Shown piece by piece: positions 22,270-34,395 of a stretch of 64,000 nucleotides of DNA (position 1 is the first letter of the stretch; every line of letters starts with the position of its first letter). Both the position numbers and the translations under genes were made by a program. The notes beneath the pieces are model-generated. The model ran no database searches and had not been told where the DNA came from. It was given only the letters and a program-made list of their open reading frames with translations. The DNA is from Quillaja saponaria (taxonomy: Eukaryota; Streptophyta; Magnoliopsida; Fabales; Quillajaceae), in the NCBI GenBank assembly GCA_029379385.1, contig CM055607.1:496001-560000 (forward strand), read 5' to 3'.

Positions 22270-25200
22270 TGTCGTTCTCTGTGCCCATGAGAAAAATTGG
22301 ACCCATGCTAGTGCCACGACAACAGAAAGTTAACAAGTGGCAACATATGCGCTTCTATAGACCTCGGGATCCGAAAGTACCCAAAAAAGTAGTTTTGAGG
22401 TTGAGCATGTGACAAAACGTTTACTAATTTGTGTTCTGATTACTTACCCGAGATATACGTTACAAATATTCAAACATAAATGCTGAACTAATCTAATCCT
22501 CACACTTGATTTGAGATTTGGGATAATCAGGAGGATTTGGTCTTTTTAGTTCATAGGGGGTAACCAGACATGCATGCAAAATTTGAGGAGCAGCCGAAGA
22601 TATTTTACTCTCCTCGTCATTTACTCATACAGTAATACAGCCAGCCCTACTATTGGTAATTCTTTCATATTATATACCTCAATTAAAAAATAAAAAAAAC
22701 CATGCGTCAAATGTGTAACAGGAATTTTTTTGAAAATAACAGAATAATCAAAAGTCGCTGCTCGGTGAAAATGCCATCATAGTTTTGGAGGTTGATCTCT
22801 AGACGTTCTAAATAGAGAAAACGATGTGGTACGGTGAGTGAGAAATTAAGGATTAGTAAGGAAAATTTATGAGTAGAAGAAAGAAATAATAGATATAGGA
22901 GAGCAATAATAAAAGTGAGGGTAGAAAATATTGCAAATCTGTAATTCTCAATATTTTTTAATTCAAATTTATTCACAAATTATATAAACATAATATGTAT
23001 TTATAGATTACGTACCCTAAAAATTTTAGGATAAAGTTTCAGAAAATACTATTAATTTAAATTCATGAATCTGACTTTACATAATAAACATAAAACCATA
23101 AATTTCTAAATGATTCATATCTTGTTTCCATTAAAAAAAAGTGCAATAAATGAGATAAAGACTTTTATGTTTCTTTCTTCTTCAAATTAGAGTAAGTCTA
23201 AGTGGAGCGTGTTGCCATAATTTGTGGGAGACTAATCTTCCTAAAGTCTACGGAGAAGTTTCTAAAACGACTGAGAATAAGAGGTTAATTGCATGGAAAA
23301 TAATTATTATTATTTTTTAATATTTTTAGTTTTCTAACTATTGTATTATATATTTTAGTGTCGGATAGGAATGTATTATTTTTAAATTATTTTATTTTTA
23401 TTAATTAAACGTATTTAATAATGGAACACAGTCACACTCTAATTTGTATTATCCAATAATTTTGACTGGTGCTTGCTTGGGTTTGGTACTTGGAGATATC
23501 ATAGATTTCTAATGTATTAGCTATCAAAAAAGTAACATCTCATATGTTTGGTCTCTTAGCTTGCTTGATTTTCTTGGATTTTTACATGACTTTTTGGTTC
23601 TTATCTTATCATTCTTATCAATTTAGAAATTTTCAATATTGATAATAGTTTATTTAATTAATTATCACGACATATTCATTGCTATTAATTATTATGAACA
23701 ACATTTTATAGAATTAAATAATTGAGTTACCCTTACATCGTCTCATCTCATCTTTAATTATGTAAAATTATATTATATCTAAAATAAATAAAAAATTTAC
23801 AGTCATTAAAATGATAATTATATAAATTTAATATTATATATTATAATAATTAACTATAATTTTTGTGTCATGTAATAATAATTAGATTTTTTTTATTCTT
23901 AACTTACTTGACATAAAAAAAAAAATTATTATTGAATGTATAAACAAAAATTAAATAATAATAAAATATTTATTATATTATTATATTTTTTAACTCTGAT
24001 ATTTATTATATTAAAAAATATAATAATTTTATGACTTTTCTTATCTTCTATTATTTACACTAATTTGTGAGTTATGATTTGTATTAGTATTAGGGTTAGA
24101 TTAAAATTGAAGTTGAGATTACGGATAAGACTAAGATTAGGAATAGGAGTTAGAGATGAAAAGTTAATAGAAACAGGAAGAGATAATAAAATTATGAAAT
24201 TATTATATCTTGTTTATGTAATAATCGTTGGAGTTAGAAAAGTATGATAATATAATAATTTTTATTATTATTTAAATAATATTTAAATATTTTATAATAT
24301 ACTAAAAATATTTTTTATAAAAAAATTTATAATAATTTATTAGTTTTGAAATATTTTAACTTATAAAATGGTTGTAATTTATTGTAACTTTTAAGTGTAG
24401 TTGGAACACTCTTTTTTCTTTCATCACGTGACCTGTCTCATAGACTGCACTGCCGACTGCCGTAGGGTAGGTGGCTTGGTATGCTATGAAACAAAAAGAA
24501 CCAAACAAGTATCCTCCAAGATTTATTGATCTTATCCGTTCTGTGCAGGGTACAATTATGGATGAAGCTATGAAAAGGAGTTACTAGGGTAGACCAAGTC
24601 GACTACTTATTCCATCTTTTTTTAATGTCTATGTAAACTCAATTTATTGCCATGATTAGGTAGGGCTACTAAGGTAGATTTATTGATTTTTTTTTGGAAA
24701 CATATTTAGAGGGATTACAAATTATCATTAAATTTAATCAAAGAAGTATTAATTTAATTGATTAAAATAAAAATATTTTACAATCACAAAAATTTAAATT
24801 CAAGTCCAATAAAATATATTTATAATAAATTTAATTATTTTTCATATTATTATTATATCAGATGTAATAAATCTGATTCATCATTTCTTATAAAAAAAAA
24901 TTACTGAAGTTTTGAAATTTGAACATTTGTTTTGTTGAATGTATGTGTTAATAAATTATACAAATTAATTTGTATTTAAAATTCATTTGTGTAACATTAT
25001 ATATCACAATACAGCTAATTGATTAAAAAAAATTAATCAATTCCTCTTTTTCTTTTTCTTTTTTTCCTTTTCTTCTCAGAATTAATCAATTCCTTATATA
25101 GGTAGCTGGAAGCTCTACCCAAAGTAGCTTTAATGCCTTTTAAATTGGGGACCAGAACACTGGATCTACAAAAGTTGTGCAAGGAAGGAACCAGACATAG

Positions 25201-26057
25201 ATATTTGTAGTAGAAGTAATCTTAAGGAATCTGGATAAAGGTGCAATCTAATTAAGACTGCAACTTGGTCATGGAAGCAATAATTTATGCTTCCAGATTA
25301 AATAAATCACATGTGGAATAATAATGGCTTTCTTTTTTCTTTTTCTTTTTCTTTTTGTGCATAATCTTTTTTTTAAGGTTGCCTTCTTCTTAAGATTGAA
25401 CCTGTAAAGTGATTTAAAGCCTAATTATCTAATTTTTTATTATATATTGGCAAGTGGGTAGGCTTCCATGGCAGAGGGTAGGATATTGTTGGTATAGTTG
25501 TCTAGAAAAATAAAAAATAAAATATGTAGAGTAGCAATGGACTAGTAAATAGAAAGAAAAACAAAAGTTAACTTGAAGATGAATGTTTTTCTCGCTAATT
25601 AAAAATTCATTAATAATTGATAAAATTATTTATTATAATTGAGTTTTTTTTTTTTTTTTGGGGTGCAGGCTTGAAACACTTGCAAAGGATTTTCAATTAC
25701 CGAGTTCACAATATTATTTCAATGCGCTTGCACACCCTAGGCCTTGCTGAGCTTGGTACAATTAATTGTAAGTGATAAACAGTACACATGAAATTTTGCT
25801 GTTAACTAATAATCTCTATTCTAAGCCCGCAATGTTTTGGGCTTGGATGGGCTCATGTCAGGATGAAGGACTGGACATAAGTTTTAGATTATCTTTTTTA
25901 AAACAATTATTTTATTAGTCATTATCCTAAATCGTACACGTAATTGTCTTGAATATATTAAAAAGAACAATTTAATAATCTATTTTATTTTCTATTTTGA
26001 ACGGCCCTTGGAATGAATTAGATAGGATACATAAAACTGTTGGATTGGGGCAAATCA
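22270..26057. other. intergenic DNA upstream of MIOX copy 1
   Basis: Mostly AT-rich with no recognisable coding region. It contains one tail-only footprint (25031-25094) and a somewhat less AT-rich patch at about 24420-24600 that I could not assign. Confidence 0.5.
25031..25094 (-). mobile_element. tail-only retroposition footprint with 15-bp TSD
   Basis: AATTAATCAATTCCT at 25031-25045 is repeated exactly at 25080-25094. The 34 bases between are almost pure pyrimidine, so on the minus strand they read as an A-rich tail with GAAAAA units after CTGAGAAG. The orientation is therefore minus. Confidence 0.6.
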
Positions 26058-26127
26058 GATATTTTCAGTTGAGGACTCCTAGCTTTCAAATTCTCCGGCA
26101 AGGACTTCTTTTATAGGACTATATATA
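26058..26127 (+). promoter_or_regulatory. core promoter of MIOX copy 1, shared with copy 2
   Basis: The segment from GATATTTTCAGTTGAGGACT through CTCCGGCAAGGACTT to the TATA element TATATATA (26120-26127) is closely matched by 34924-34990 in front of MIOX copy 2. There the TATA box is TATATAA. The conserved block shows that the duplication included the promoter. Confidence 0.7.
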
Positions 26128-26262
26128 CTACTTTAATTTAACATTTGAGCCCTGCCACGTTTTCATTCCATATAACCATATATAAGCAATTAATAGTCTT
26201 TAACTTTTCCCAGCAGTGTGTTTATTTCTTTGCTTTTGTGCTACACTACTCAGTTTGAGAGG

Positions 26263-28242
26263 ATGACTATCCTCATAGAGCAATCTGCAGAGCTTGGTAT
26301 GATCAATCATAGATATATATATCTATAGATGTCTCTTTCTCTTCTTTTTTTTTTTTTTTTTCATGATAATTAAATCAGAGATTTATATATATATTTTGGT
26401 TAATTTTCAGGTTCCCAAGTGGAAGAGCAAAAGTGCAATTCTGATACCAAAGAGCTTGTGTTGGATGGTGGATTTGTGTTGCCAAAGTCAGTTTCACAGG
26501 ATGGATTTGTAGCCCCAGAAATCAATACATTTGGCAAATCATTCAGGTCTAGACGTCTTTTATTCATAATTTCCCATAGATGGTCTAAACTGACCTGAGC
26601 ATGTAAATGTTTGACATAACAGAGATTATGATGCACAAAGTGAAAGACAGAAGACGGTAGAGGAATTCTACCGGTTACAGCAAATCAATCAGACATATGA
26701 TTTCGTAAGTAAATTTGATTTAATCTGACTAACTCATGTACACGTCTAGACAAGAAAAATTGCAACACTTAATGGGGAATGCTTACGCAAAGTTTGATTT
26801 CTAATGCAGGTGAAGAGGATGAGGGAGGAGTATGGGAAATTGAACAAGATCGAAATGAGCATATGGGAATGTTGTGAACTCGTGAATGAAGTTGTGGATG
26901 ATAGTGATCCTGATTTGGATGAACCACAAATTGAGCACCTCTTGCAGACTGCTGAAGCAATTAGGAAAGACTATCCTAATGAAGATTGGTTGCACTTGAC
27001 TGCCCTTATTCATGGTATGTAGTACGTACCAGTACCTGATCTACATATCCACAAATTAGCTTATTGCAGCAAAAATATATACAATTAACAAAATGTTGTT
27101 AATTTGGTTGGTTTTCAGATCTTGGAAAGATTCTTTTGCTTCCTATCTTTGGAGAGCTTCCCCAATGGGCCGTTGTTGGTAAGACTAATATCGATCTTAA
27201 CCTTAATGATATACACGGTTACAGTTATCAAAATTTTATTTTCTGATATTGTTTGCTGTATTGAATTAAACTGAATGATATACAACAATCATGCAGGAGA
27301 TACATTTCCTCTTGGGTGTGCTTTTGATGAATCAAATGTTCACCACAAGGTATTTCTTCTAAAGAACCTAGAATATATATATATATATATATATATGTTA
27401 AACCACTCTTTCTTAGATAGTCAATTAACTAACTGAGACTAACTTCTTCCTACATATATTGCAGTATTTCAAGGAAAACCCAGAATACGAAAATCCTGCA
27501 TACAACACTAAAAATGGGATCTACACTGGAGGATGTGGACTAGACAATGTAGTTATGTCATGGGGGCATGATGACTATATGTACTTGGTAAGTCTTCAGT
27601 ACTACTTCATGATGCACCTCTGAAAATTGACTCTTTCATCAGGAGCTTCTTTATTTTAATGACCTGCACATCAAACTCTGCAGGTGGCCAAGGAAAATTG
27701 CACAACTCTGCCTCAGGCTGGATTGTTCATTATCCGATATCACCCCCTTTATCGTAAGATTTTTGATACTGTAAAAATTCTTCCTCTAACATGCAAAGTA
27801 ATCAAACTTCATCAATCTGATATATATGATTAATGGTTTCAATTTTGCAGCCTCACACAAGGTAGGAGCATACACACACTTGATGAATGAAGAGGATGTT
27901 GAGAACTTGAATTGGCTCAAGATATTCAAGTAATTAAGCTTTACTATTCTTTTCGTAATTTCTTACTGCAACAACCAAACTGATTTGATAAATGTTGTAA
28001 CTTTTGTTTTTGGTGCAAAATTATGCAGCAAATATGATCTTTACAGTAAGAGCAAAGTTCGAGTAGATGTTGAAAAAGTTAAACCATACTATCAATCCCT
28101 CGCTGACAAGGTGAGTAACCATTTCCTATGTATAAATAAAATACATGCATGAATCTTTCTCTATTGCTTTTTTTTTTTTTTTTTGCTTTTTTGATTGAGA
28201 ATCGTTTTATTGCAGTACTTCCCACCAAAACTCAGATGGTGA
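26263..28242 (+). CDS. MIOX: myo-inositol oxygenase, copy 1
   Basis: MIOX cleaves myo-inositol with O2 to D-glucuronate, feeding UDP-glucuronate for cell-wall sugars. Eleven exons (26263-26296, 26411-26546, 26623-26704, 26810-27014, 27119-27178, 27297-27349, 27465-27587, 27684-27753, 27851-27929, 28029-28110, 28216-28242) make 316 residues plus TGA. All are GT-AG with agreeing phases. The six di-iron ligands of the family are all present: H127 (IEHLLQTAE), H152 and D153 (LIHDLGK), H225 (SWGHDDYMY), H251 (IRYHPLY) and D284 (NKYDLY). The usual C-terminus YFPPKLRW is intact. It is the first member of a tandem pair and is followed 1.1 kb downstream by the GRP relic. It shows no lesions. Confidence 0.97.
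27371..27396. repeat. (AT)n microsatellite in MIOX copy 1 intron 6
   Basis: About 13 AT dinucleotides lie between exons 6 and 7. They are not found at the matching place in copy 2. Confidence 0.8.
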
Positions 28243-29340
28243 GCTTGAAAACTTGAAGGCATGATGAGGGCGTAGGAGTGGGAGAATTATTTGTACTGTC
28301 ATTAACTCAGAAATGTACAAAACTTGCGGATCAAAGTCTTCCGAAAAATGTATTCGTATTGTTTTCCATTCAACAATTTGTTACACGAGGAGTGCAACTC
28401 TAGGAGGGAACCTTATTATTTTACATACTAAATCTTTACTATCCATGTGGAATCGTATGTTCATACGGGTATGAACTCTCGTTCAAAATGTATTTCTTGG
28501 TGATTTACTAGTCCCCTGATTTTTGTTTGAATAGACACTTCATATTAATTGGTCAATGAATTTACGATTTATGTGGTACTTGTTATTTAAGATAGTAAGA
28601 GTAAATTATATCTATTATTCTTGTTAATGTGATAACTCTCACATTATTGAAGTTAAAAAATCTCATATTTCTTATGAGTAAATTTATTGCTTATGCTGAT
28701 GCATGCTAATAAGACTAATTGGTTTATTTTACCTTTCCATTACTTTTCTATTCAAGCAAATGGAAAAGGTGGCAATGCTATTAGCACTTTGAAAGGGATT
28801 AGCATTATTTTAGTCATTTTCCAGAACCATTTCCTTTTCTTTAATCTTCGAAAGCCATTGGCATTATTTTAGTTATTTTCTAGAACCATTTGCTTTACTT
28901 TAATCTTAGAAAGCCATTGGCATTATTTTAGTTATTTTCTAGAACCATTTGCTTTACTTTAATCTGTAAGGGAGAGCTCGTCTTCCTAATACAATGTCAT
29001 AACTTTTTTGTTAATTTATTGTGAGATACAATATTAACACGTAAATCCTCATTGTCTATGGTGATTTAATATTATGAAACGTACTTAAAACATAAATCAC
29101 TAACAAATGAATTATCATGCAAGACTTATTCTGAATTATGTGCTGGCAAATAAATAAAACAACTAACAAAATGAAGAAAGATTTATCATGAGGCGAATTA
29201 GTATGAAACATACCTTGATAATCAAGATTAAGTATCCCATCGAGTAAGAAGTTGTTGAATGAAAAGCAAATAAGAAATACATTTTCATATAATGGACTTT
29301 CCCTTAGTTACATTTTGGGCTGATCTAAGGCGTACTACAT
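28243..29340. other. intergenic MIOX copy 1 to GRP relic
   Basis: This is the 3' flank of MIOX copy 1. Apart from the 59-bp minisatellite at 28791-28965 nothing was recognised. Confidence 0.6.
28791..28965. repeat. 59-bp minisatellite, about three units
   Basis: Units start at 28791, 28850 and 28909 with an exact 59-bp period. Each contains CATTATTTTAG, CAGAACCATTT or TAGAACCATTT, and CTTTAATCTT. Units 2 and 3 are almost identical, while unit 1 differs at several positions, as expected from stepwise tandem growth. Confidence 0.9.
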
Positions 29341-31430
29341 ACTATGCATATGCATATTGATTCAGGGAAACGAAAAGCATAACTGTAGTGCACAAGTACC
29401 GTCCCTGTCCGCGTCTTCGCTTTTTAATTTTCTATGCTTTTTCCTCTTTCCTCTGGCCCGTGTTAACTCTCAATTCTCTCGTCATTGTTCCTCTGCAGGT
29501 TTCAGAAATTCCCCAAAAAAAAAAAAAAAACATGTATGTCAGTCTCTCAGAGTTTACTATATTTCATTTCCTTATTTCTCCTTCAAACTCTACTCTCTGA
29601 TAAATTTGAGCTGCCCGGTATTGGGTTGCTTAATTTTCAATTTTTCATTAACGTAAGCGGGGATTTCAATTTAGGTAGTAATAGTGTGATAATTGCCAGG
29701 ATGGTATTTGTAAAATTTGGAAATGCAAGCTTGCTAGGTGGGTCGGTGATAAATTTCACTGGGTTTCCACTTATCTGGCGCTACCCCTCCACAGGCCACT
29801 GGGTCACCATGAGGAATTCAAGGTCTGGCGGCAGCATTTATGATGAAGCTCATAGAATGTAATAATTTCTTCCTTTAATACTTCTATTTGAAGTAGTTAC
29901 TGGATTCAATGCATATGCATATTGATTCTCAGGATTAATCCTGTGCATATAGACATGCTACATATGAATCTTGTTAATTGGTATGTATTGTTAAGCATAT
30001 ACTTTGCTTTTGCTAAACATAAGTCAGTCCACAAATCCATCATCATATATATTACTTGTATGGCTTCAGGCATCAGCTTATACGTGTATGGCATATAAAT
30101 AGAGATTGACATATGCTCTGTTTGCATTACTCATCCTATCATTGATAAAATACCTCATAAATGGTACGGCCACACTCTTTCTTTGCGGTAGCTAAAAAGA
30201 AGGGGGTTGGGGGACTTGGAGGGGAGTTACTAACATCCACAATGTATGTTTCTTGAGCATTACAAATGAGTTTGGAAAGGAAAAGTTTGGCATTCAGGAG
30301 AATAAAGAGTTAATATGTGAACTGAAATTGGTAGTTGTACTCATTATATAGACAAAATTTTCTTATTTGTAAACCGCGCAGACCTAGTGGGTTTTGAACA
30401 CAGAGATCACCCTCAAAGGTTATATTTGAATTTAGATAATTAATAAAGAGGCGATTGTAGAGATTCTTTGCTCTTTTTTGTTACGTACATAATGGTATTC
30501 AACATGGAATGTACTGAGTGTTTTATGGTGGACATTCTTACTTTTTAGTAAAGAACAGCGTCTTGACTGATGAAAATTGATTGCATGCTTAGTGGTAAAA
30601 TAAGTATTTGGATGAGAACCCATCAATAGAGCTGAAACATATTGTTAATTAGAGAATGTGTTATTAGTTATGGTGCAAATAACATGAAGAGATCCTCAAT
30701 TCAGCATTTTTCTTAATTTCGATACCCGGTGATTCAGTGAATGTAACAACTGCCTTCCCTTGGATGCATGACTACATCTTGGTGAAGCGGCTAACCTGCT
30801 GCTTTTCTCACAAGCAGAGCAAATCCGAATAAAAAATTTCAAATTTCAATTTGTATTCTAGAATGAGATTCATAGTTGTTTTATGACTGTAAAAGATATA
30901 ACTTCCTACAAATGGTTGCAAACTAATCATCTTCATCTCTAAAGTGGAGATTGGAAGTGAGGAAGTGGGAGGGGGAAAGAGTTTCTATCAATGTTTTCAG
31001 TAGGCATGATGATACACCGAATCTGTAGCAAAAAAGAAAAAAAAAAGGATCATAACATTAGATGAATTTTGTTTTCGGAATTCATTCTTATTTTATTCTG
31101 TCCCTAGTATATATTTTTTTTACTACAATTTTGTGAAAATTTATCCTTCCTTCGTAAGAAAAATAATCACTTTTATGTAATTGTGAAAGCTGATCATGCT
31201 TGTTTCAAGGAGGAAGGAGTCTTGGATGACCTGAAAACACAGAAGCTGCAGAGGCATATTGTGATGCTCTTGCTCTGAGTCTTATAATTTGCAACCACAA
31301 CTTGTCCATGTGGACTGAAACATTTGTGTTAAAGTTTCCTAAGCAGCCTCTTTGGACTAATGTTTATATTTGGGATCATGCCATGGCTTTGATTTCTTCT
31401 TTGATGATAAGGGTAGAATTGGGAACAAGG
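29340..31430 (+). pseudogene. truncated relic of the GRP gene (5' part)
   Basis: This is a decayed copy of the 5' part of the large gene at 39244-50115. It matches the GRP leader (CCGTCCCTGTCC-type text at about 29400). It keeps part of exon 1 with LPGIGLLNFQF, NVSGDFNLGSNSVIIA and GNASLLGGSVIN (29600-29860), ending at the same SGGSIY...HRM exon border. It also has intron 1 including TTAAGCATATACTTTGC, a shortened exon 2 (about 30955-31020: RVSINVFSRHDDT-like) and exon 3 (about 31208-31430: EEGVLDDL, LSLIICNHNLS). The glycine-rich centre of exon 1, the start region and all exons from 4 on are missing, with frameshifts and stops throughout. It breaks off next to an LTR-like sequence. It is non-functional. 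Confidence 0.85.
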
Positions 31431-32183
31431 TTAGTTTGGTATTTTGCACTCCTTATTGCCTATATAAGCATATTGGACTCTGTATAGTAGGCAGATTTTG
31501 ATGTTAATGAAATTGGTTGAAGCCTTTGTCTCTCTCAATTTTTGTGAATCCAAGAACACATCTCTGATTGAGGTGTTCTCCATAGCTAGCGGCTTTAGCT
31601 TTGGGTTTTAGGGTTTATCTTTATTAGTTTCTCTTCCTCCCTCTCTATCTCCATGTGAAATTCCTATTGCATGGTTGTTTCTGGTTTTTTCCCTTTAAGT
31701 GGTGTTAGAGCTTCTCCTTCCATGCCTGTAGAGTAGCAATGATGAATGTTAGTGCCTACAAGATAGATCAGAGATTCTCTTGATGGAAACAATGGAATCA
31801 AGACCCTCTCAAATCAATACATTGTGCAAGAATTGGAAGCTAGATAGACGAGAGGTTCCAAACAATGATGAAGGGCCTAGCTTCAGTTAAAGCATTTATG
31901 ACAGACAGCCACAGTCCACCACATCCATAAGTTATTAGGGAGTCTTTCTTGCCAAATCTTACTACAAATGGCCTAATTCCGCTACCAAGAGTGGTCGGTG
32001 AACTCCAGAAATAAGTAAACAAATTGGGTAAGCAGATCAAAACTTTCAGAAAATGAAAGATCGAATTAATGATATCTCAGTTGGATTTGGAAACTGATCT
32101 CACCTATAAAGAATTAATCTTTCAAGACTAAGTTTAGCGCTCAGTTATTCAAATTGGTGAGAATGTCTAAATCAGAAAAGGAT

Positions 32184-32393
32184 AAAAGGGCTCATCCGGT
32201 GCACAAAGTGTTCCCCAGCTATTGCGGGTAGGGGGAGAGTGGGCGCACATGTACAGCATTTCCCTTACATTTCTGCAAAGAGGCTGTTTCCACGCCTGCT
32301 TACATTTCTGCAAAGAGGCTACTTCCACGCCTCGAACCCATGACCTACGGGTTACCAAAAGAACAACTTACCGTTGCACCAAGGCTCGTCCTC
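32184..32393 (-). mobile_element. Au-type SINE with internal duplication
   Basis: Read on the minus strand, it has the tRNA-derived head of the Au SINE family. The A-box region is CCTTGGTGCAACGGTAAG (about 32368-32385), the B-box GGTTCGAGG (32330-32338), followed by the typical GTGGAAACAGCCTCTTTGCA and GAAATGTAAG body. The 3' part ends with AGCTGGGGAACACTTTGTGC and ACCGG. Au SINEs are known widely in seed plants and are mobilised by LINEs. It is nested in the LTR remnant. No clear target-site repeat was seen. Confidence 0.85.
32264..32333. repeat. 35-bp tandem duplication inside the Au SINE
   Basis: Units 32264-32298 and 32299-32333 both read CTTACATTTCTGCAAAGAGG and then CT, followed by GTTTCCACGCCTG or ACTTCCACGCCTC. 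Standard Au copies have this segment once, so the element was lengthened by 35 bp. Confidence 0.9.
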
Positions 32394-32999
32394 AAAAAAT
32401 TTTGTTTTTGCTTAAGAGTTAAATAATGAGGTGTATGCTGGAAATTGCAATCTACAAACTTGATATTCAACATGTGCTTATGTGAATCTCCAAGGATAAC
32501 GGTTTTATGGTTAACCAAGGAAGATGGCTTCTATCTCAGCCAGTGACTGCATATTGGTTTCAAGGCTAGCATGGTGGTAGTGTTTGCTATAGTGAAGGAA
32601 GAAGTTTCAGGATGCATCATTGAAGCTGCAGATTTATCAAGTTAGTTTTAGAAGTCATTATAAAAAATAAAATTTTGTCTTTCTTGTCTGCACAAATGCA
32701 CTTTTGCGAGGAGTTAACTCTTTTGTTCCATGGAAATCCTTGACTGAGGTCTATCTCTTTCAATTTTCTTCTTCTTTCTCTCTGAATTTCTGTGAATCCA
32801 AGAACCGGTGCACCACAGCTAGTGGTAACTTTGGGTTTGAGGGTTTACCTTTAACAGTTTTCTATTCCTCCCTCTCTATTTCTCTGAAATTCCTAAGGTT
32901 GTTTTTGGTTTTTGCCCCTGTTGTATGGCACAATAGTCCACATTGGTTGTATAGGCAATTTAATATGGGTTTATAAAAAAAGTAACACCTTAACACCTA

Positions 33000-33285
33000 C
33001 TGTTAGGTTGTTTTTAAAGCTAGTTGTGACTTTATTCTTAATTAATGATGTTTATTTTTATCATTTTATATATTCACAATAACTTGTGATTTGTGATTGG
33101 TTTTACCAAATACCTTGTTTATTGTTTTTACTATCTCATCAACTTTTATAAAAGATTTATCTAATAAGGTTGCTGTGACTATTAACTTTTATAAAAAAAT
33201 TATCCAATAAGGTTGCTGTGACTTTTTCACAGCATGATAGTCTCAACAATTTTTTAAAAGTCACATATTACCAAACTCAGTCTTA
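33000..33285. repeat. MITE-like repeat, copy 2, with 43-bp internal duplication
   Basis: It shares the core TTAATTAATGATGTTTATTT plus TTATCATTTTATATATTCAC with copy 3. It ends AAAAGTCACATATTACCAAA, an inverted match to starts of the type TTTGGTAATATGTGAC. Within it, AACTTTTATAAA...AATAAGGTTGCTGTGAC appears twice (from 33141 and 33184). Confidence 0.5.
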
Positions 33286-33999
33286 ATTAGAAATAAAATT
33301 GAAGAAATTTTTTTTTAATTATCTTTGTTTTGTTTTTATCTTTTTACTTTAGTATTTTGTCTACCACCGTAATGTTTTCTTGTCATCTTTTTTTCTACTC
33401 CTACATATCTCTAATGATTTTCAATACAAATAATAAAAATCACCATTAAAAAAAAAATTAAGTAAACAAAAATAACAAATTATTCTTTTGAAATTAAAAA
33501 TTTGAGAACAAAAATTCATAGGATGAAATTAACTTACTCTTTTTCTTTTTCTTTTTTAATTAAAAAACATATTTAAATATCAATAAAATGAAGGTAGGAA
33601 AAAAAAAAAAAAACAAGAAATAACAATCTTTTTCTTATCTTTATTTTTTTTTCTTCAACCAAATAAACAATACAAAAGCCTACATTTAGCATAAAAAATA
33701 CCAATTTAAACTTTAATCCTTTTGTTAGTTTCCATTGATTTGAAAAAATAAATAAAAAGGATTAAAGAAGAGGATAAGGAATGTAGGAGAAATAATAAGA
33801 GATGTAAGTGAAAAAGAGAAAAAAAATGAAAAATATATTAAAATAATTATATATAGTAATAATGAATCTTAATAAGATGAGAAAAATTATCAGTGACCAA
33901 TATGATAAGAGGTGATTTAGAGTGTTTTGTGCAAGCCGCAATGATAAGAATGTGATGTGGCACTTGGGTGAGATATATGATAAAAGATGATTTAGGTTG
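33286..33999. other. AT-rich spacer between repeat copies
   Basis: Dominated by A/T runs (for example 33595-33615). No gene or named repeat was recognised. Confidence 0.5.
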
Positions 34000-34395
34000 A
34001 GTTTAGTAATACTTTTTAAAATAGTACTTTGACTTTTAAAAGATAAAACATTTAAATATTGTTTAATTAATTTTTTTTAGAGTGTTTATTGTACTGTTTT
34101 TAAAAAATCATGTGTACTTTTATAAGCACTCCAAGTGATGTTTTTAAAAGTTAGATATAACTTTTCAATATTAAAAATACAAAAATCACCTTATTAATTT
34201 TAAAAAATTACCAAATTTATTATCAACTAATTTATAAACTATTAAATTTCTATTCCTAAATAAATCTTTAATTAATTATGTCTATTTTTATCATTTTATA
34301 CATTTACAACAGCTTATGATTTATTTTATCAAAACTCATTTTTGATAATATGAAAGTTATAGCTTTTTAAAAGTCACAGCATTATCAAACCAAAT
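34000..34395. repeat. MITE-like repeat, copy 3
   Basis: It starts AGTTTAGTAATACTTTTTAA and ends TTTTTAAAAGTCACAGCATT followed by ATCAAACCAAA. The ends are imperfect inverted repeats of each other (TTTGGTTTGATAATGCTGTG on the other strand). The core TTAATTAATTATGTCTATTT is shared with copy 2. No coding capacity. Confidence 0.5.

Larger units (their letters stand above)
31440..32940 (+). mobile_element. decayed Copia-like LTR retrotransposon remnant
   Basis: Two imperfect direct repeats, about 31525-31699 and 32735-32925, share TGTGAATCCAAGAAC, CTTTGGGTTT, GGGTTTA and CTTCCTCCCTCTCTAT. Directly after the first one stands TGGTGTTAGAGC (31700-31711), close to the tRNA-Met primer-binding site TGGTATCAGAGC used by Copia elements. 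A TATA-like TATATAAGC at about 31459 fits the 5' LTR. The 0.9 kb between has no recognisable gag or pol and contains a nested SINE. The outer LTR borders and target-site repeats are not clear. Confidence 0.55.

Noticed and set aside
28791..28965. CRISPR-like array.
   Set aside because: The units are contiguous without spacers in a plant nuclear genome; it is a simple minisatellite.
29357..29862. Three overlapping plus-strand frames suggesting a short secreted protein.
   Set aside because: They are fragments of the decayed GRP exon 1 and leader in different frames.
32222..32422. Open frames of about 65 codons on both strands.
   Set aside because: They lie inside the Au SINE and are non-coding.
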